DNA of 64,000 nucleotides from Paenibacillus mucilaginosus 3016. Its GTDB lineage: Bacteria; Bacillota; Bacilli; Paenibacillales; NBRC-103111. The stretch covers positions 4,296,001 through 4,360,000 of the forward strand of contig NC_016935.1 of assembly GCF_000250655.1 (NCBI RefSeq). Reading direction: 5' to 3'. Position numbers and translations under genes: made by a program. The notes under the pieces are model-generated. The model was not told where the DNA came from. It made no database searches and saw nothing but the letters and a program-made list of their open reading frames with translations. This document shows, piece by piece, positions 7,760 through 15,314 of this stretch; the first letter of the stretch is position 1, and each line of letters starts with the position of its first letter.

Positions 7760-8936
7760 GATATTTGCTCCTTAGGATGGAAGCCGCTTCCGTTAACGAA
7801 CGTATTTTGCCGGAAATCGTCTCAAGCACATTGACAGGGCTGTTGGAGAAGGTAGCAAAGCCGCAGTCCGGATTCAGCCATAATCGCCCCATTGGAAGAT
7901 AGGTCATGGCCTCTTCCACTCTAGAGACGATGGGGTCAACAGTCTCAATTTCATCCGTACGCGGATTGATTACGCCCAAACCAAGCGCCGTATGCTCTAC
8001 AATCCTAGGATCGGCCAATAAGGAGTTCAGCTCCCCTGCCCTTGGCGTCGAGAATTCAAGGGTCAGCAGGTCCGGATTCACCTTGGCCAATAACTCAAGC
8101 AGCGGTGTATAGGGTCCGGTCAATAATGTACTTTCATTCTTGCTCCAGTTGCCTCTGCAGACATGCAGAGAGGCGACCGTCTTGGTCCGGTCGATATGCT
8201 CCATGATCTGTCCAATCAAGGAACCGGCAAATTCAAGCTCCTCTTTCGGATCCTTCCTCTCGGAGAGAGCCGCGCACATAAATGACCTTGGCTTTCCCTC
8301 TGTGAACACTACCTCGGTTAGTACCGGTTCATCGAATTGAATCACATCAACCCCAATGCTTACAAGGTTGTCTATCTCTTCCTTCAAGATCCTTATCACA
8401 TCTTGCCCCAGCTCTTCCTTGCTCCCATATACCTTGCCGGAGAGATTAGGAAGCCACATCGACCGGGTGAGCAGATAGGGGCCCGGTAATGTGATCTTGA
8501 CGGGTTTGTCGGTGAACTTCTTCAGGTTCAACAGCTCATCGGCGACAATACCCCCGTTGTACTGCAGCTTACCCACACAAATCGCATTTTTTATGCTCAC
8601 GGCCGGAACATCAAGTGCGGTCAGCATGTCCTCGAACGCCTTTTTGTCATCCATATAATCGAGCATTTCACTCATGCTCATCATTTGAACGCCGCCGATT
8701 TTATCGGAAACGAAGGACACATAATTATCCCGTCCCAGCTCGCCGCTTGTGATGATATCAATCCCCAGATCCTCCTGCAGCTTGACGACTTTGAGAGTTT
8801 CCGCTTCAATCAGCTGGTTGAAGTCGCTGGATTCAATCATTCCTCTTCTCATCATTCGTAGGGCGCTTAGCAGCGCTTTGGATCTCGGCATGCTTCCGAT
8901 TAAGGAAGTAGGAAATAACGGTAACTGCTTTCTCAT
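7743..8936 (-). CDS. MetE-like (cobalamin-independent methionine synthase family) zinc thiol-alkyltransferase
   Basis: This 397-residue single-domain protein corresponds to the catalytic C-terminal barrel of MetE, without the long N-terminal half of classical MetE (about 750 residues). Zinc ligands of the family are visible: ASLHVCRGNW (His and Cys, about residues 246-255), a Glu in LLTLEFSTPRAGEL, and a final Cys in LNPDCGFAT. The family includes core methionine synthases, B. subtilis YxjG/YxjH-like proteins and epoxyalkane:coenzyme M transferase. All activate a thiol on zinc for alkyl transfer. The methyl donor and acceptor here are unknown. It is the third gene of a four-gene operon. Confidence 0.85.
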   Translation of the reverse strand: MRKQLPLFPTSLIGSMPRSKALLSALRMMRRGMIESSDFNQLIEAETLKVVKLQEDLGIDIITSGELGRDNYVSFVSDKIGGVQMMSMSEMLDYMDDKKAFEDMLTALDVPAVSIKNAICVGKLQYNGGIVADELLNLKKFTDKPVKITLPGPYLLTRSMWLPNLSGKVYGSKEELGQDVIRILKEEIDNLVSIGVDVIQFDEPVLTEVVFTEGKPRSFMCAALSERKDPKEELEFAGSLIGQIMEHIDRTKTVASLHVCRGNWSKNESTLLTGPYTPLLELLAKVNPDLLTLEFSTPRAGELNSLLADPRIVEHTALGLGVINPRTDEIETVDPIVSRVEEAMTYLPMGRLWLNPDCGFATFSNSPVNVLETISGKIRSLTEAASILRSKYHEAGK

Positions 8937-9013
8937 GACTTTGCTCTCCCAAAGTGAATAGAAATAGTGAAAAGAGAAGTAGCGGAAACATCCACGCTTC
9001 TCTTTTTCAAGGG

Positions 9014-9832
9014 TTACTTATTCAAAAACTTCAGATAATCATTGGCTTCGCGCAGCTGCTGGAATCCGGTGATTCTGCCTTCAACCCATTCCTTCAGGCC
9101 TTCCATATCCATCATTTTCTGATGGGCTTCATTGGTATAGTCCATTCGATGAAGCACCTTCTGCCATTCCACGAACCTTTCTGTCGAGAAATCAGGATGC
9201 GCTGTGAAAATGCAGTGGTCAAACGACGCCGTCGTATCGATGCATGTCAACTGATTCTCATCCATGGTGCCATCCTTCTTCCAAGCTTCCCAGTTCAAGT
9301 CCAGCGTTACAGAGGCGTCAACCTCTCCCGCCATTAAGGCTCTCATGGCATCCAGTTCTCCTCCAACATGGTCTCCATGGAGACCAACGCCGATATCAAA
9401 CCTTTTCTCCACATAGTCCGCACCATACTCAAGTCCATTCTTATGCAGGTGGTTGATTGGAATCAACCTTGCTTGGGGCGAATCTACAGCTCCAAAGCCG
9501 ATCGTCTTGCCCCTCAGCCCATCGAGATTGGTAATGCCGCTGTCTTTCCGGACAACGAAGACCGTCTTTCTGTCTCTGTCCGTATCTCTCATAGAACCCA
9601 TCTGGCATGTCCCATCGGTTCTTATATACGTATCCAGCCAGGCCAAAGGGGAATTCCAGGCGATGTCGATTTCCCGGTTCATCAAGCCGTCAACCTGTCC
9701 CTCATAATCCTTATAGAAGACACATTCGATTTCCAGCCCTTCTTCTTTGAAAAAATCAGCGATGATCCCCCAGATCACGGTAACCCGCGGATCATAAATA
9801 ACCGCCCCGACTTTTATTTTCTCGTTACTCAA
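9014..9832 (-). CDS. PhnD-like solute-binding-protein fold without signal peptide
   Basis: This 272-residue protein of the phosphate/phosphite/phosphonate-binding (PhnD-like) fold starts directly at the first strand (MSNEKIKVGAVIYDPRVTVIWG). It has no lipobox or Sec signal, so it should be cytosolic. Recognisable elements are DIAWNSPLAWLD (about residues 55-66), VVRKDSGITNLDGLRGKTIGFGAVDSPQARL split over two elements, and VDASVTLDLNWEAW. The start is a TTG, 9 bases after GGGAG. No permease or ATPase gene is nearby. Leaderless PhnD-like proteins may act as enzymes or ligand carriers. In this operon it sits between the flavoprotein and the MetE-like transferase. Confidence 0.75.
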   Translation of the reverse strand: MSNEKIKVGAVIYDPRVTVIWGIIADFFKEEGLEIECVFYKDYEGQVDGLMNREIDIAWNSPLAWLDTYIRTDGTCQMGSMRDTDRDRKTVFVVRKDSGITNLDGLRGKTIGFGAVDSPQARLIPINHLHKNGLEYGADYVEKRFDIGVGLHGDHVGGELDAMRALMAGEVDASVTLDLNWEAWKKDGTMDENQLTCIDTTASFDHCIFTAHPDFSTERFVEWQKVLHRMDYTNEAHQKMMDMEGLKEWVEGRITGFQQLREANDYLKFLNK

Positions 9833-9854
9833 CTGAGCTCACTCCCTTGTTTCA

Positions 9855-10982
9855 TTATGGAATCATCTGACCCGTTAATGCTTTTCCAAGCCAAACAGAC
9901 AGAACGTCCGCACTTGGAGCCATAATTTGACCCGCATAGGCGTCTCTCAACAGCCTTTCGAGCGGTAGTGCCTTATTGTAAGCTTTCCCCCCGCCGACTC
10001 TCATGGCAAGCCTTCCGCACTCGATGGCGGCTTCCGAGGCAAAGATTCGGGCCGACAAAATCTTGGCAAGGGCATCAGCTTCCCCGTTGGCACCTGCTCT
10101 GGCCGCTTCCATCGTGATTGCTTTGGCGGCAGATGCCTGCTTGTAAATATTGCCTATATGAACTTGGATGGTTTCAATATTGGACAAGGTACTTCCATCC
10201 GGATATTTCCGGTTCGCAGCATGGCCGGCGGCGATCTCGTACATATGCAAGGCCGTACCGCTGTAGATCGCACCCAGCCCTGTGATGAAGAATGGAGCGA
10301 CTACATTGAATACCTGCTCCTGCCCCGAGCCTTCCGCTCCGATGCGGTGGGATGAATCCAGCGTTACATGATCGATATGCATGGGACATGACGAATTGCC
10401 TCTCATCCCTAGGCCCTGCCATTCTGACAATTCAAAAGATAAACCCTTGGATTCCAACGGGAACACCCAGTTGTTGATCTTTCCTTCCTCAATCGATGGC
10501 GCAAGAACAAGATAGTAGGACGCATAGGAGGCGGACGTCACCATGCTCTTCTTTCCGTTAAACGTTGTGTATTCCCCGTCAACCTCAGCCGTCATTTCCG
10601 TTATGTAAAAGTGGGTGCCCGACCCGAATTCACTGTACGCCAAAGCCAAGAACTTTCCGTTTTCGATAATGTCCGTGAAGATCTTCTTCTTCAGGTCGCC
10701 GCTTCCATGAGTGACCAAGCACATCACTGCAACATTATGCATCATATAGCAAAGCGCCGTAGTGGAGCAGGTCTCCGCGAATGCCAGACAAGCCTGGGCA
10801 TGCTCCTCAAGTCCCTTGCCTAATCCGCCGTATTCTTCTGGAATTAGGAGTTTTAGAAAGCCTTGTTCACCCAGCTCCCTAAAAGATTCCTGAGGAAATC
10901 TTGACTCCCTGTCTGTCAGATCTGTGTAAGGTGCAATGTAGGCCTTTGCAAAATCCCTGCCTTCTTGATAAACGTGATTCAT
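9855..10982 (-). CDS. Acyl-CoA-dehydrogenase-fold flavoprotein, atypical active site
   Basis: This 375-residue protein has the full acyl-CoA dehydrogenase architecture: an N-terminal helical domain with IPEEYGGLGKGLEEHAQACLAF, a middle beta domain with LALAYSEFGSGTHF, and a C-terminal helical domain with IQVHIGNIYKQASAAKAITMEA. Where fatty-acyl dehydrogenases carry the catalytic Glu (YEGT after RDA), this protein reads LRDAYAGQIMAPSADVL with no Glu. That suggests a flavin monooxygenase of the DszC/SfnB type, or another reaction. It is the first gene of the four-gene operon, with AAGGGAAC before the ATG and 22 bases to the PhnD-like gene. Confidence 0.8.
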   Translation of the reverse strand: MNHVYQEGRDFAKAYIAPYTDLTDRESRFPQESFRELGEQGFLKLLIPEEYGGLGKGLEEHAQACLAFAETCSTTALCYMMHNVAVMCLVTHGSGDLKKKIFTDIIENGKFLALAYSEFGSGTHFYITEMTAEVDGEYTTFNGKKSMVTSASYASYYLVLAPSIEEGKINNWVFPLESKGLSFELSEWQGLGMRGNSSCPMHIDHVTLDSSHRIGAEGSGQEQVFNVVAPFFITGLGAIYSGTALHMYEIAAGHAANRKYPDGSTLSNIETIQVHIGNIYKQASAAKAITMEAARAGANGEADALAKILSARIFASEAAIECGRLAMRVGGGKAYNKALPLERLLRDAYAGQIMAPSADVLSVWLGKALTGQMIP

Positions 10983-11338
10983 AACGTTCCCTTCCGTTCG
11001 CTAGAATTATTATTTGCCGTACACAGATCGGAATAAGCCGGAAAAGGCGTCTGCCTGCGGCTTCACAACTACGTATCGACAAGAACCATCTAAACAAATA
11101 TATCATAAGCTTACTGTCAAATGATAGTTTTTCATGGTACTTATAACAGAATGGAATAAACGCAGCGGACATATCGGCTTAACGGGTCCACCAGTCAAAA
11201 TGCGAAAAAAGGAGCTGCTGCGGCATGCTCCTTCGTTTGTATTTGTACGTTATTCAGGAGAGCGGCGATCAGGGCAACCGCCCAGGCCACCGCTATTTGG
11301 GTCAATACCAGGTTACCCGACTTTCGAAGCACGGCACG
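10983..11338. other. Intergenic region between the flavoprotein operon and the kduD remnant
   Basis: This stretch contains the upstream control region of the flavoprotein operon on the minus strand. There is an imperfect dyad tatcat/atgata around 11105-11130 and a TTGACA hexamer at about 11116-11121, without a well-spaced -10. The terminator listed separately is at 11209-11233. A LysR-type site is plausible in the dyad but not shown. Confidence 0.35.
11209..11233 (-). terminator. Intrinsic terminator downstream of the kduD remnant
   Basis: Arms aaggagc (11209-11215) and gctcctt (11227-11233) form a 7-bp stem. On the minus strand it is followed by a run of T residues (complement of the A tract at 11205-11210). 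It lies about 100 bases past the stop codon of the kduD remnant. Confidence 0.65.
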
Positions 11339-11832
11339 TCAGCGGGCAAGCCACCCGCCATCCACCGCCAGCGTATGCCCGTTGACGTAGTTGGACGCCT
11401 GCGATGCCAGGAATACGACCGGACCGGCCAGATCCTCCGGTGTACCCCAGCGGTCCGCCGGGATCCGTTCTTGAATGGAGCGGTTCCTGGCCTCATCCGC
11501 CCGGATCGGCGCCGTATTGTTCGTCGCCATATACCCCGGGGCAATGGCGTTGGCATTAATTCCGTGCTTCGCCCACTCGTTGGCCATTAAGCGCGTAATG
11601 CCCATAACGCCGCTTTTGCTCGCCGTATAAGAAGGAACGCGGATTCCTCCCTGGAAGGAAAGCATGGAGGCCACGTTGATGATTTTGCCTCCGGTTCCCT
11701 GCTTCATATACTGCCTTGCCGCTGCCTGACTAAAAAGAATACGGTCTTGAGGTTGATGTTCAGCACATCGTCCCAGTCTTTTTCGGTAAAATCGATGGCG
11801 TCCGCCCGGCGGATGATCCCTGGGTTATTCAC
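11339..11832 (-). pseudogene. kduD: KduD-like short-chain dehydrogenase, N-terminally truncated and frameshifted
   Basis: The reading frame from about VNNPGIIRRADAIDF to GGWLAR matches the C-terminal two thirds of 2-deoxy-D-gluconate / 2-keto-3-deoxygluconate 3-dehydrogenase-type SDRs, with YTASKSGV supplying the catalytic YxxxK. Two lesions are visible. The first 80 or so residues, including the NAD-binding GxxxGxG, are missing; homology stops at about 11832, where an in-frame TAA precedes VNN. One base is also missing in a T run (11732-11736 on the plus strand), so TVFF and SQAAARQYM lie in different frames. KduD acts in uronate catabolism. The gene must be non-functional. The break point abuts the foreign-looking serine hydrolase gene. 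Confidence 0.8.
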
Positions 11833-11871
11833 TTAAATGAGTGCCACTCGGTATTGCACGTGTGCCGGGTG

Positions 11872-13113
11872 CTAGTCTTCGATGGCCTGATAGACCATGG
11901 TCCAGAAGTCTTGGATCAGATGCGCCGAATCCGAGGTGGACATCCCGACCTGGGTGAGCAGGATACCAGTGAGCTGTTTGTCCGGGTCGGCGTACGCCGA
12001 GGTGCCGCTTCCGCCGTCCCAGCCGAACTGACCGATGGAAGCGTAGTCGCCGCGGTAGGTGCGTACCGCCATCCCGAAGCCCCAACCGCCGTGCTGCCCT
12101 TGGCCATGCGACAAATGAACGTAGTTTTTTGCCAAGTCGTCCCGGAATGCTTGTTGTTCGGGCGTGAGGCGGTTGGTGGTCATCAGCTGGACGGCGGGCC
12201 GGGATAATATCCTCTCGGTCCCGTGCATCCCTTGGTTCAGCAGCATCCGTAAGAACGCGTGATAGTCGTCGACGGTTGAGAGCAGCCCACCTCCTCCGGC
12301 TTGGAACGCCGGAGGTTGGGTGTAGCGTCCGCCTGCGGCCTCGTCCCACACGTTGAACTCTCCGGTCTGCGGATCGGGGATATAGGCGGGTGGCAGCCGG
12401 TCAATCTTGTTGGCGGGCACGTAGAAGCCGGTGTCCTTCATCCCCAGCGGATCAAGGATGCGTTCGCGCAGGAACGTCTCGAATGTCTGACCCGTGACCC
12501 TGGCAACGAGCACGCCGAGCACTTCGTTGCTCAGGTGGTACTGCCACCGCTCTCCGGGCTGGTAGCTCAGTGGGAGTGTACCCAGGCGGCGCATCCACTC
12601 ATCCGGCTCGGGCAGCACTTCTTGCGGCGTGTCGTATATCCCCGCCTCGAAGATCGCGTTCTGGATCGGGGAGCCCATCAACGTCATATCCATGCCGAGC
12701 CCGAACGTAGAGGTTAACAGGTCCCGCACGGTGATCGGCCGCCTAGCCGGCACGGTCTCGTCCAGCGGGCCGTCGGGTCGTTTCAGCACCTGCCGGTCGG
12801 CAAGCTCGGGCAGCCATTTGGCTGCTGGATCGTCCAGATGCAGCCTGCACTCATCGAGCAGGACCATTACCGATGCGGCCCCCACCATCTTGGAAGTGGA
12901 TGCCATCCGGAAGATCGTGTCCCGGCACATAGGCGCGCCTCCGTCGTGACGCATCGTGCCGAGCGCTTCGACGTGCGTCTCGCCGTACCGGCTGACCAGG
13001 ACGACGAGCCCAGGGATCTTCCCGGACGCGACATGCCGTTCCAGCACGTCGCGCATTCTGTGCAGCCCAGTTTCGGAGAAGCCTCTATTGCTTTGTCCCA
13101 TTATCTTTTTCAT
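11872..13113 (-). CDS. Beta-lactamase-fold serine hydrolase (EstB-like), GC-rich and probably transferred
   Basis: This 413-residue protein belongs to the class C beta-lactamase / D-aminopeptidase-like hydrolases. SxxK is seen as FRMASTSKMVG (about residues 68-78), the tyrosine motif is in WQYHLSNEVLGVLVARVTG (about 196-214), and the third element is in the GGWGFGMAV region (about 344-352). There is no signal peptide. Codon use is much more GC-rich than in the flanking genes and the sequence resembles actinobacterial homologues, so I infer lateral transfer. Its 3' end abuts a decapitated kduD. Its 5' end abuts what looks like the start of a lost MerR-type gene, as expected of an insertion with deletion. 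AGGGA lies before the ATG. Confidence 0.8.
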   Translation of the reverse strand: MKKIMGQSNRGFSETGLHRMRDVLERHVASGKIPGLVVLVSRYGETHVEALGTMRHDGGAPMCRDTIFRMASTSKMVGAASVMVLLDECRLHLDDPAAKWLPELADRQVLKRPDGPLDETVPARRPITVRDLLTSTFGLGMDMTLMGSPIQNAIFEAGIYDTPQEVLPEPDEWMRRLGTLPLSYQPGERWQYHLSNEVLGVLVARVTGQTFETFLRERILDPLGMKDTGFYVPANKIDRLPPAYIPDPQTGEFNVWDEAAGGRYTQPPAFQAGGGGLLSTVDDYHAFLRMLLNQGMHGTERILSRPAVQLMTTNRLTPEQQAFRDDLAKNYVHLSHGQGQHGGWGFGMAVRTYRGDYASIGQFGWDGGSGTSAYADPDKQLTGILLTQVGMSTSDSAHLIQDFWTMVYQAIED

Positions 13114-13128
13114 TTGGTTTCCCTCACT

Positions 13129-13218
13129 TTACTTTTTTATCAGCCCAATGGATAGGGTTCTCACTCCTTCAATCAACCTCCATACTTGTAGGATAAATCA
13201 TAATACTGTGACAGTCAA
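13129..13218 (-). promoter_or_regulatory. Relic MerR-type promoter and truncated 11-codon start
   Basis: On the minus strand a TTGACT (13213-13218) and TATCCT (13190-13195) are separated by 17 bases. An ACTGTcACAGT dyad overlaps the -35, as in autoregulated MerR genes. GAAGGAG then precedes a GTG at 13164 that opens a frame reading MRTLSIGLIKK before a stop. MRTLSIG is a common MerR N-terminus. I infer that the promoter and first codons of a MerR-family gene survive, and that the body was lost when the hydrolase gene arrived. The surviving promoter may now drive that hydrolase. Confidence 0.4.
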
Positions 13219-13287
13219 GGTAGTATTTGAAACATAATACATTATCTAAAAAAACACATGCAGATACCATCAAAAACGCAGCGCAAT

Positions 13288-13315
13288 AAGACCCGGCCAT
13301 TACGGCCCGGGTCTT
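13288..13315 (-). terminator. Stem-loop downstream of the CE1 esterase gene
   Basis: Arms aagacccgg (13288-13296) and ccgggtctt (13307-13315) form a perfect 9-bp stem with a 10-base loop. On the minus strand the tail is TTATTGCG, a weak T tract. It lies about 110 bases past the esterase stop and is the likely end of the transporter-kinase-regulator-esterase operon. Confidence 0.6.
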
Positions 13316-13427
13316 ATCTAAGGCTAAGGCATTCATCAAACAAACGGTTTATCATCAGGCAGCCGGTGTCAGGCTCGACGAACCGGTAGAGGGAGACTCC
13401 GCAGGTGAGTCAGCCCCTTCTGTCCGG

Positions 13428-15292
13428 TTACTCTTCGTTTATAAATAAATCCGGCAGGATATCGTAAATATACTGGTTCACCCAATTCCAGGCATGTGTG
13501 CCGCCATCGGCTACGATGAAGTAGAAATTTCCTTTATTCCTATCGGATGAATAGATGAAGGTGTCCGTTACTTGTTTCATCGCATCGATCTGAGGCTTCA
13601 TATTCGGATACGCGATATCCAAGTTGCCTGTGGCACTGAAAATGTAGTAATCCTGCGGCGTATAACCGGACTCTCTTGCAGCACCCGCAAGATACTCCGC
13701 GGTTTCCACTGGCTTGCTGCCGCCGCCAGCTTGGCCCATTACCCAGCTGTCACCGCTTAACGGCACATAATACTTGATATACTCTAAGCAATGGACAAAA
13801 GTGTACCACGTCGTGACGGATCCCATGGAGAACCCGCCAAATGCCCGATGGGCTCTGGATGCTTTGATATCCTCCAAGCTTGCGGATTGGGCATAGGTAT
13901 GATACTTGGTTTCCACTAACGGAATAATGTCTTTGATTAGTTCCTCGTGGAAGTAAGCGGGCTCATTTTTGCCGCCATAGAAGGAAGGCGTTACAACAAT
14001 AAGCGGTTCAATGTCACCGTTTTCAATCATATGGTCGAGGATTTTCTTTAATTCTTTGCTCTGGCCGGGTCCGCCAAAGATCAGGTTCTCATTCTCGCCG
14101 CCGCCATGCATCAGATAAAGCACATTATATTTCTTGCTCGGATCGGAGGCATCATAACCATTCGGAAGATAAACGTTCAGTTTCTTCTCATCTGTACCCT
14201 GGGTCAAATTAGGTGTTTTGTACGACAGGCTTTCAATCGTTCCCGGTTTATTACTCTCCATCCGGTATGCATCCGGAACGGCTTTGAAATACTTCTCATT
14301 TGCCGCTTCTTCGGTCATTTCCAGCTTACCAACCGCATCCTTTAAAGCAGCATATTGTTCATCCAGCTGGCTTTGAGTGACTTTATCGGTAAGGAAAGCG
14401 CCTTCAGTTGTTTTAAACAGGGCATCCTTTACGATATTTGAATTCTTATAAAGCGTAAAATCCAGTCTCAGCGAGCTCCTGATCAAATTGAGGAGATCAT
14501 ATGGATTCTGTCCGCTGACGTCCCCCCTGGTCCTGCCGGCAAGCAGAATTTCACCGAATTTACTCGTATCATTCCAAGCGCTGCCAGATGAATCGAACAA
14601 ATTAAGGCTGCCGATTCGCTCCGGTCCTTTGGCATCATTAATCTGCAGCTCGATGCCCAGCACCTTTCCATTCTCAGGTATGGCCTCGAGAGCAATTCTT
14701 GCCTCAACTACATATCCGCCTTCCACTTTTTTCGCAGCGGTATAATATTGCTCGGCATCTCCGTTGTCCACCGTCAGTACATTTTCATAGTTTGTGCGGA
14801 TATGTAAATCATCCACCTGATATTCCTGTGTCTTGTCATTGTTCTCATCTAAGAATATTTCCAGTGAGTCTTGCATGTAATGCGTTCCGGATTGTACGGA
14901 CAGGTGCTTATCTTTGACTTCCGCCAGGATGTAAAGCGCACGATCATCCCATAACGCTTTAAACGTCGCTGAAGTGCCGGGATCGACTGATCCGTGCTTC
15001 GGGGCAACCGCAGGCGCCTTCTTCCAGTCATGATCCACTTGACCGTCAATGACCGGCGATCCAAAATAGGCAACCATTCTTCCCTGGGGATCGAATCCAT
15101 TCTTGTCTACAGGACTTTTCCAGGACCCATAGGCGGTTTCGCAGGGGTGCCATTGTGTTTTAATGCAGACTCACCGCCCGCTGCGGCTGCAGTGACGTCA
15201 GGCCCCACGCCCAGCGAAGACGTGAACAATAGTGTTGCGGCAGCCAGCTTCATCATACCGAGGTGCAGACACAATCTCTTTCCTTGTTTCAT
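13428..15292 (-). pseudogene. CBM9-CE1 feruloyl/xylan esterase, secreted, split by a one-base frameshift
   Basis: An ATG at 15292, 8 bases after GGAGGAG, opens a Sec signal peptide (MKLAAATLLFTSSLGVG, then TAAAAGG). That frame ends in GPGKVL and a stop. Restoring one A at the run 15116-15119 gives GKSPVDKNGFDPQGRMVAYFG and continues without a break into a protein of about 620 residues. The body has a CBM9-type xylan-binding module (PVIDGQVDHDWKKAP through AWNDTSKFGEILL), then a CE1/esterase-D alpha/beta hydrolase with nucleophile elbow GGFSMGSVT and catalytic-His region DGGTHAWNWV. The product should remove ferulate or acetyl groups from xylan. The gene lies 22 bases behind its response regulator, so it is co-transcribed. 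The shift may be real or a sequencing error. If real, only a leaderless 549-residue enzyme could be made. Confidence 0.75.
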
Positions 15293-15314
15293 CGTAAGCT
15301 CCTCCTCGCATTCT

